Shown here in pieces: positions 59,663 through 64,000 of a stretch of 64,000 bases of DNA. The notes beneath the pieces are model-generated. The model ran no database searches. It saw nothing but the letters and a program-made list of their open reading frames with translations, and was not told where the DNA came from. A program made the translations under genes and the position numbers. The stretch covers positions 14,504,205-14,568,204 of the forward strand of contig NC_067206.1 in NCBI RefSeq assembly GCF_026262505.1, read 5' to 3'. Every line of letters starts with the position of its first letter. Position 1 is the first letter of the stretch. This DNA is from Trichomonas vaginalis G3 (taxonomy: Eukaryota > Parabasalia > Trichomonadida > Trichomonadidae).

Positions 59663-59704
59663 GAAGATGTTTAGTATAAAATGAGGTTTTTATTCGGAAA
59701 ATTG

Positions 59705-60583
59705 TTAGTCTTCTGGTGTGAATTCGGAGGACTCTTCGTGTTTCTCTTCTTCGTGTTTCTCTTCTTCTTCCTCTTCCATTGCTTCTGGGAAGAAGTCTTC
59801 TTCTGGGTCGAAAACATTATATAATGTGTAATTGAATGACACATTATATCTTTGTTTGAGTTCGCTCTTGACAAAGAACTTAGTTCCAGGAATACAGAAG
59901 ACTTCTGTGCGTTGGAAAAGCTGATGTCCTGGAACAAATTTGGCAATTAGAGACTTCTTTTTTCCGAATTGTTCAGGAGTTTCCATGACGACAGTAACAA
60001 CATCTCCATCTGCGAGGTCTTGTTGTTGTTCGGAAAGGTAAAGAGCAATGATATAAATGGTTGCTGCGTTGAATTCGAGAAAGTCGAATTCAAATTGTGT
60101 TGTCGTATAGCATTCAAACCATTTTGTACAGTTGTCTCCGAACTCGTCAACGTATTCATCTTGGTCATATCCGTAACTAAAGACTTGGAATTCGGCAATT
60201 GTCTTGTCGAATGACCGTTGCATGTAACGAGGAAGATTTTGACGAACTTGGTATAAAGTTCTCAACATTATGAGCTTAGTAAATGTTGGAAAATACTGAA
60301 CTAAGACATCGCTAAGCTCAATTGGACTTGGAATTGTCTTAGTAAGTTCAATTGAACTAGCAATTGCTTTGTTCAGAACTTCACAGAACTGAGTATTGTA
60401 TATAGCGTCTGGTTGTGTGTTTTCTTCGGCGTCTTTGAGATATTTAGAGCAAATTTGTTGAAGAATTTCTCTTAATTCGCTGTTAGACTTTTTGGCGGTT
60501 ATTCTAACAGCTGTGCCAGTTCTTGGAGGTTGTGGGGCTTTGGCTTTGGTTAGCGGTTGAGAATTGTTAATGTTGGCTTCCAT
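59705..60583 (-). CDS. Acidic-tailed protein of unknown function, 292 aa
   Basis: Family not recognised. The N-terminus is basic and Pro-rich (KAKAPQPPRTGTAVRITAKK); the middle is helical (SIELTKTIPSPIELSDVL, then FLEFNAATIYIIALYLSE). The end is a nearly pure Glu/Lys/His tail (MEEEEEEKHEEEKHEE). Between them, TVVMETPEQF...QRTEVFCIPGTKFFV resembles the last strands of ADP-ribosyltransferase folds, but the usual ExE would read R-T-E, so activity is doubtful. The ATG at 60583 is preferred to the one at 60619 because TCATTT on the coding strand (60596 to 60591) fits an Inr with +1 11 nt upstream; the longer start gives 304 aa. AATAAA follows the stop closely. It is divergent from the 717-aa gene and may belong to a virus-like element. 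Confidence 0.7.
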   Translation of the reverse strand: MEANINNSQPLTKAKAPQPPRTGTAVRITAKKSNSELREILQQICSKYLKDAEENTQPDAIYNTQFCEVLNKAIASSIELTKTIPSPIELSDVLVQYFPTFTKLIMLRTLYQVRQNLPRYMQRSFDKTIAEFQVFSYGYDQDEYVDEFGDNCTKWFECYTTTQFEFDFLEFNAATIYIIALYLSEQQQDLADGDVVTVVMETPEQFGKKKSLIAKFVPGHQLFQRTEVFCIPGTKFFVKSELKQRYNVSFNYTLYNVFDPEEDFFPEAMEEEEEEKHEEEKHEESSEFTPED

Positions 60584-61055
60584 TAGACAAAAATGAACTG
60601 TTTTTTTCGGACTACTCATAGAAAAGTTTAAAATAAACCGTTTTCGTCAACGGTAACCCCTTCTATAATTTTATTTTATTTAATAGTTACCGTTGGAAAA
60701 CCGTTCCATCTCAAATATTGAATGAACTATAAACGTTTTTTGTTTTCTATATATACTTTTTTGTCCAACGGTAAAACTTTTTACACAACGGTTTTTGAGA
60801 GTCGTCGCCGTTGACTTTTTTGTAGAGCACTCAAAATAGTATAACTTTGTCCGGACAAGTAAGGGTCTATCGTCGCTACAGGAAAAGTTACAGGCGTTCC
60901 AAGGAAGTATACTTTGAGAAGCCTTTTCCCCTTATAGAATGAGATAGGACGGTTATTTTACAAAACTGACAACACTTTGACCGAGTAGTTTTTTGTGCTG
61001 AACAAAAAGTGTCATATAAACATCTGTCAAAAACCGCTTTTTAACTTCACTTAAA
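60584..61055. promoter_or_regulatory. Divergent intergenic region with AACGG/CCGTT cluster
   Basis: Holds no gene. The Myb-core-like AACGG (or CCGTT) occurs at about 60636, 60648, 60689, 60699, 60766, 60787 and 60808, seven times within 180 bp. TATCGTCG at 60868-60875 resembles a trichomonad Myb-recognition element. Inr-like sites lie at both edges: TCATTT reading left (60596-60591) and TCACTT reading right (61047-61052). Confidence 0.5.
61047..61052 (+). promoter_or_regulatory. Inr-like site of the 717-aa gene
   Basis: TCACTT matches TCAYT(T/A); the A at 61049 would be +1, 7 nt before the ATG at 61056. Confidence 0.6.
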
Positions 61056-63209
61056 ATGCCACGTAAGCTACGTAAGAATATACGTAAGAGGAAGAGAGCA
61101 TTGAAACATCCAATAGTAAAACTGACACCACAACAACAGTTGCAACAACAAATGCTGAATGACCCCACTATGTTGCAACAAATGTCAAGCAATCCTATGC
61201 TTTTAAACCGAGTTGTTGGTGCACAGAGTGGAGGTTTAAGAGCGGCACTTTTAGCGAAAATGGCAGGCTATGGTGGAGCTGCAGACGGAACAGCCTATAA
61301 CCCTCAAAGTCAAATGAATTTGAGTTCACTCAAAAATCAAATAACAGATGTCAAAAAGTCAAACATAGACATACAGAAGCAAATAAGTGAAAACGAAAAG
61401 AAACTAGAATATGACAGACACACAAAGAAACTCAATGAGTTAAACGTAGAGAAAAAGAAGAAAGAAGAACAACTGAAAGAACTAAGTACAGAGGAATATG
61501 CGAAAAAAGTGTCAGAAAAAGCAACAGAAGTAGCAAAAATGGAACAAGATGTCATAAATTTGAAAAACCATACTACTCAATATAAAATACTGAAAGATGA
61601 AGAGATAAAACAAAAAGCCCTGAAGACATATATGGATAGCGATGAGTATAAAAAGGAAGTTGAAGCAAATGTAAAGGCAGAAAAACTTTTACAGTTGCAA
61701 AACCAAACCGTACAGTATGAAAACTTAGCACAAGAAAGTAAAAATAACGACGCAGCCATGCAAAAGGCAATGAAAAGCGCAGAATATATAAAAGCTAACA
61801 ATGACTGGTTAGATGCCCAAGCCAACGCTAAAGCAGCCCAACTCATAGGGTCAATAAGGACAAAAATACAAGCGGATGAAGACAGTTCAAATGAAGCTTT
61901 AACAAATGCTGACTTTAAGAACGCTTTCGAAGCTCTTCATAGTAAGGTGAAACAAGTGAACGACTTCTCATCTGGAAAGAAACTGAAGTCTGAAGGTTTC
62001 GACAAAGAGTTAAAAGAAGTAGCACAAAATATGACGAAAATAACAGATGCAGCAACGAGACAGGCAGTTCAAAGTGCCTATGACGCCGTTAGAGCAACTG
62101 TTGTGAAAAGTCAAGAAAAAGAGTTACAACAGACCAAAACAGACCTAGTAAATGCTTTCTTAAGAACGAAAAGTCAGGTAGGACATTACGCTGCAGATGG
62201 AACATATGTGCCAGCTGGTGGAACTTATATACCACCAAACCCTCCAAGAGAAGCACCTGCACCAGGACTACCTAGAACATTTACATCGTCACATGGACAC
62301 AGACACAGGCATGCACAACAACCAGCACAACAACCAACAGTTCAAAATCCAGCACAACAACAACAACCAGCACAGCAACCAACAGTTCAAAACCCTGCAC
62401 AACAACCACCTCCACAAACAGAGCAAGGACATAAAAGAAGTAGAGAACAAGGAAACCAAGAATTCTTAAAAATGCTTAAAGAAGAGTGTGGTTTCCCAGA
62501 TACTGTTGACTTTAGTGACAGATATAAAGAAGCTATTGGAAAGTTCAAGGATGGAAATACTGACCCGAACCTATTTAGCTTTATGGCTCAGCACCAAAAC
62601 GGATATAATCTCAAACCTGGAAAATACAAGCTCGCTAAGGGATATGATTTAATAGCATATCATCCAAATGACATGGATGAATTTACTCCGAGATATTTGA
62701 TGTCAGAGCTAAATGACAATTCAACTTTCGTCATGAAACGCGTAAAAAATAGAGACGGAACGAAAGAACAAAAGCTTATGAATGCGGATGACGTAGATAG
62801 GGAAATTGTTGAAAACGGTCTCGGAATATATGAAATGCCAGCAGATGAGGTACAAGAAACTCCACAGGAAGAAGTTCAGATACAACCAGACATGGAAGAA
62901 ATAGTTCAGCAACAACAGCTAGAAGAGCCTGAAGGAAACGAACAAGTCACTCCTTTGGAAACTAACTTCACAGAACTAGATGAAGATTTGGAACAGCCGA
63001 AAAATCTTGACCCTCAACAAGAGTATGCGGAGAATATGGAATATTTCCAAGAGTCTAAAAAAAATTCGGCTGACATAGTAGAAGAATATCGAAAAATGTT
63101 TGCCGACATACAAAAGACTCCAACACCAGATGAAAATATTCAGCATAGAATGGAAACTGAAAGAAAATGTACACAAATACAACAACCCTTTTTACTTACG
63201 AGCATTTAA
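61056..63209 (+). CDS. Coiled-coil and Pro/Gln-rich protein, 717 aa, unknown function
   Basis: Family not recognised. Layout: a very basic N-terminus (KLRKNIRKRKRALKH, residues 4-18), a Gln-rich stretch (25-32), a Gly/Ala patch (59-78), then a long Lys/Glu-rich coiled coil (about 90-260) and a further helical part to 365. A Pro-rich hinge with a His-rich SHGHRHRHA patch (about 375-420) follows, then two copies of QPAQQPTVQNPAQQ (about 422-450). Next comes a probably globular part (470-590) and a Glu/Gln-rich acidic tail. A basic head, rod and acidic tail suggest a DNA-associated or structural protein. Position and style fit a virus-like (Maverick-type) gene, but this is inference. The TCACTT Inr supports the start. 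Confidence 0.75.
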   Translation: MPRKLRKNIRKRKRALKHPIVKLTPQQQLQQQMLNDPTMLQQMSSNPMLLNRVVGAQSGGLRAALLAKMAGYGGAADGTAYNPQSQMNLSSLKNQITDVKKSNIDIQKQISENEKKLEYDRHTKKLNELNVEKKKKEEQLKELSTEEYAKKVSEKATEVAKMEQDVINLKNHTTQYKILKDEEIKQKALKTYMDSDEYKKEVEANVKAEKLLQLQNQTVQYENLAQESKNNDAAMQKAMKSAEYIKANNDWLDAQANAKAAQLIGSIRTKIQADEDSSNEALTNADFKNAFEALHSKVKQVNDFSSGKKLKSEGFDKELKEVAQNMTKITDAATRQAVQSAYDAVRATVVKSQEKELQQTKTDLVNAFLRTKSQVGHYAADGTYVPAGGTYIPPNPPREAPAPGLPRTFTSSHGHRHRHAQQPAQQPTVQNPAQQQQPAQQPTVQNPAQQPPPQTEQGHKRSREQGNQEFLKMLKEECGFPDTVDFSDRYKEAIGKFKDGNTDPNLFSFMAQHQNGYNLKPGKYKLAKGYDLIAYHPNDMDEFTPRYLMSELNDNSTFVMKRVKNRDGTKEQKLMNADDVDREIVENGLGIYEMPADEVQETPQEEVQIQPDMEEIVQQQQLEEPEGNEQVTPLETNFTELDEDLEQPKNLDPQQEYAENMEYFQESKKNSADIVEEYRKMFADIQKTPTPDENIQHRMETERKCTQIQQPFLLTSI

Positions 63210-63753
63210 CGTTCAATCTTCGGATGAACTCGGTGAAAATAAAAGGTTAAATTTCAAGAAAACATATAGAAATGAAACATTGTTTAAAGTTCATTCAGAA
63301 CCTAACCAAGATGGAAACAAACCTACTTTTGTTTCTGCAGACGATGGAACTACAATGAGATGGGGTCATAAAGCTAATCCAGATAGGTGGTTCATAAACT
63401 TACAACCACAATTCCAAGAAGTTGTAGACGCAATGGAAGTCAATGGTGAACCAGATATAGCTGGTATTTTAAGCGCGGCTTTAATGCCATTGAAAGATAT
63501 GAAACATGCAGATATTTTGGACCAGTATGAAATGAACATGGCTGATGGAAATATAACACCTGACGTTCTAGAACATTTATCTCAAAGAACTACACAGAAC
63601 CATAGAGATGGTATATTTGGTGAAGAGTTTAGAAAGAAAGTTAGGGAGAGAGAAGGAAGAGAACCTATTGTACATGACCTTGCAAACGAAAGTTTACAAA
63701 ATGTCATAAAAACTTACTTTGCAGACAATGAACGAGAAGGGATGAATATTTAA
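63100..63753 (+). CDS. ORF of 217 codons, unknown function
   Basis: A coding-like ORF overlapping the end of the 717-aa gene. Its useful part has ordinary protein composition (DGTTMRWGHKANPDRWFINL, then QEVVDAMEVNGEPDIAGIL and HDLANESLQNVIKTYF); no known domain was recognised. The overlap and the lack of an Inr of its own suggest it is not an independent gene. If this region is part of a virus-like element, that element looks interrupted here, with about two breaks in the visible part; consensus indels are an equal possibility. Confidence 0.45.
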   Translation: MPTYKRLQHQMKIFSIEWKLKENVHKYNNPFYLRAFNVQSSDELGENKRLNFKKTYRNETLFKVHSEPNQDGNKPTFVSADDGTTMRWGHKANPDRWFINLQPQFQEVVDAMEVNGEPDIAGILSAALMPLKDMKHADILDQYEMNMADGNITPDVLEHLSQRTTQNHRDGIFGEEFRKKVREREGREPIVHDLANESLQNVIKTYFADNEREGMNI

Positions 63754-63782
63754 GAAAACTCAAATGGACAGTACCAAATGAA

Positions 63783-64000
63783 ATGTTAGTATTGAAAAAC
63801 ATGTTCCTTGACAAAATAAAACCAACTACAGAAATAAACGACGAAAGACTGAAAGATTGGGTAAAAGCTTTCCCATTCACAAAAGATATAATTGGTAACA
63901 TGGAAAGAAAACCAGAATGGCTACAAAAACATATATTTGGAAACGAGCATATTCCATATGGACAGGCACTGTTTGAAGAGCTTGAACCGGAAACTCAGGA
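63783..64000 (+). CDS. Partial ORF running off the window
   Basis: Open from an ATG at 63783 to the window edge (72 codons visible). Protein-like sequence with several Trp and aromatic residues (DERLKDWVKAFPFTKDIIGN, then EWLQKHIFGNEHIPYGQ). No family recognised and no Inr before this ATG; it is probably part of a larger coding region. Confidence 0.45.
   Translation, partial: MLVLKNMFLDKIKPTTEINDERLKDWVKAFPFTKDIIGNMERKPEWLQKHIFGNEHIPYGQALFEELEPETQ

Noticed and set aside
60953-61192. Cys-rich 79-codon ORF and other ORFs antisense to the 717-aa gene
   Set aside because: Shadows of the Gln- and Lys-rich coding strand; no Inr and no recognisable domain.
62197-62469. 90-codon ORF within the Pro/Gln-rich part of the 717-aa gene
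   Set aside because: Out-of-frame reading of the CAA-rich repeats.

Overview
The window is AT-rich eukaryotic DNA, most likely from a parabasalid protist (Trichomonas or a relative). This rests on three genes. The integrase start, the 717-aa gene and the start I prefer for the 292-aa gene each have a TCAYT(T/A) sequence 7-11 nt before the ATG, which is the trichomonad Inr with a very short 5' UTR. No introns, tRNA or rRNA genes were recognised. Species is not resolved.

Positions 1-59595 (93% of the window) are one repeated unit of about 7.7-8.9 kb. In integrase sense it reads: 17-bp inverted repeat AAAAAGTGACAATGGGC; a 432-aa DD35E retroviral-type integrase; a 320-bp spacer; a satellite of 4 to 11 monomers of about 249 bp, each built of four back-to-back hairpins; a 0.55-kb block of further hairpins; an AT spacer; a conserved antisense coding-like segment; the 17-bp repeat again, inverted; a 121-bp satellite (about 9.5 monomers); a chain of five hairpins; a 135-codon ORF; then the next unit. 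Units left of about 33083 (L1-L5) point left. Units to the right (R1-R4) point right. The switch sits next to a 100-N gap that falls in a hairpin loop, so the large palindrome may be real or may be an assembly product. Copies are nearly identical: six complete integrases are open and differ at one residue in the shared core. The amplification therefore looks recent.

The array stops at 59595 in a 28-nt poly-A run followed by a GC-rich hairpin. Beyond it lies different DNA. A 292-aa acidic-tailed protein gene points left. A 717-aa coiled-coil and Pro/Gln-rich protein gene points right, followed by more coding sequence up to the window edge. The two genes diverge from an intergenic region holding seven AACGG/CCGTT (Myb-core-like) sites. 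They may belong to a virus-like (Maverick-type) element, but no hallmark gene is visible, so this is a guess.

The strongest candidate for something undescribed is the integrase-linked hairpin satellite. Nearly every base of its monomer lies in a stem, loops occur in both orientations within one array, and stems show paired changes.
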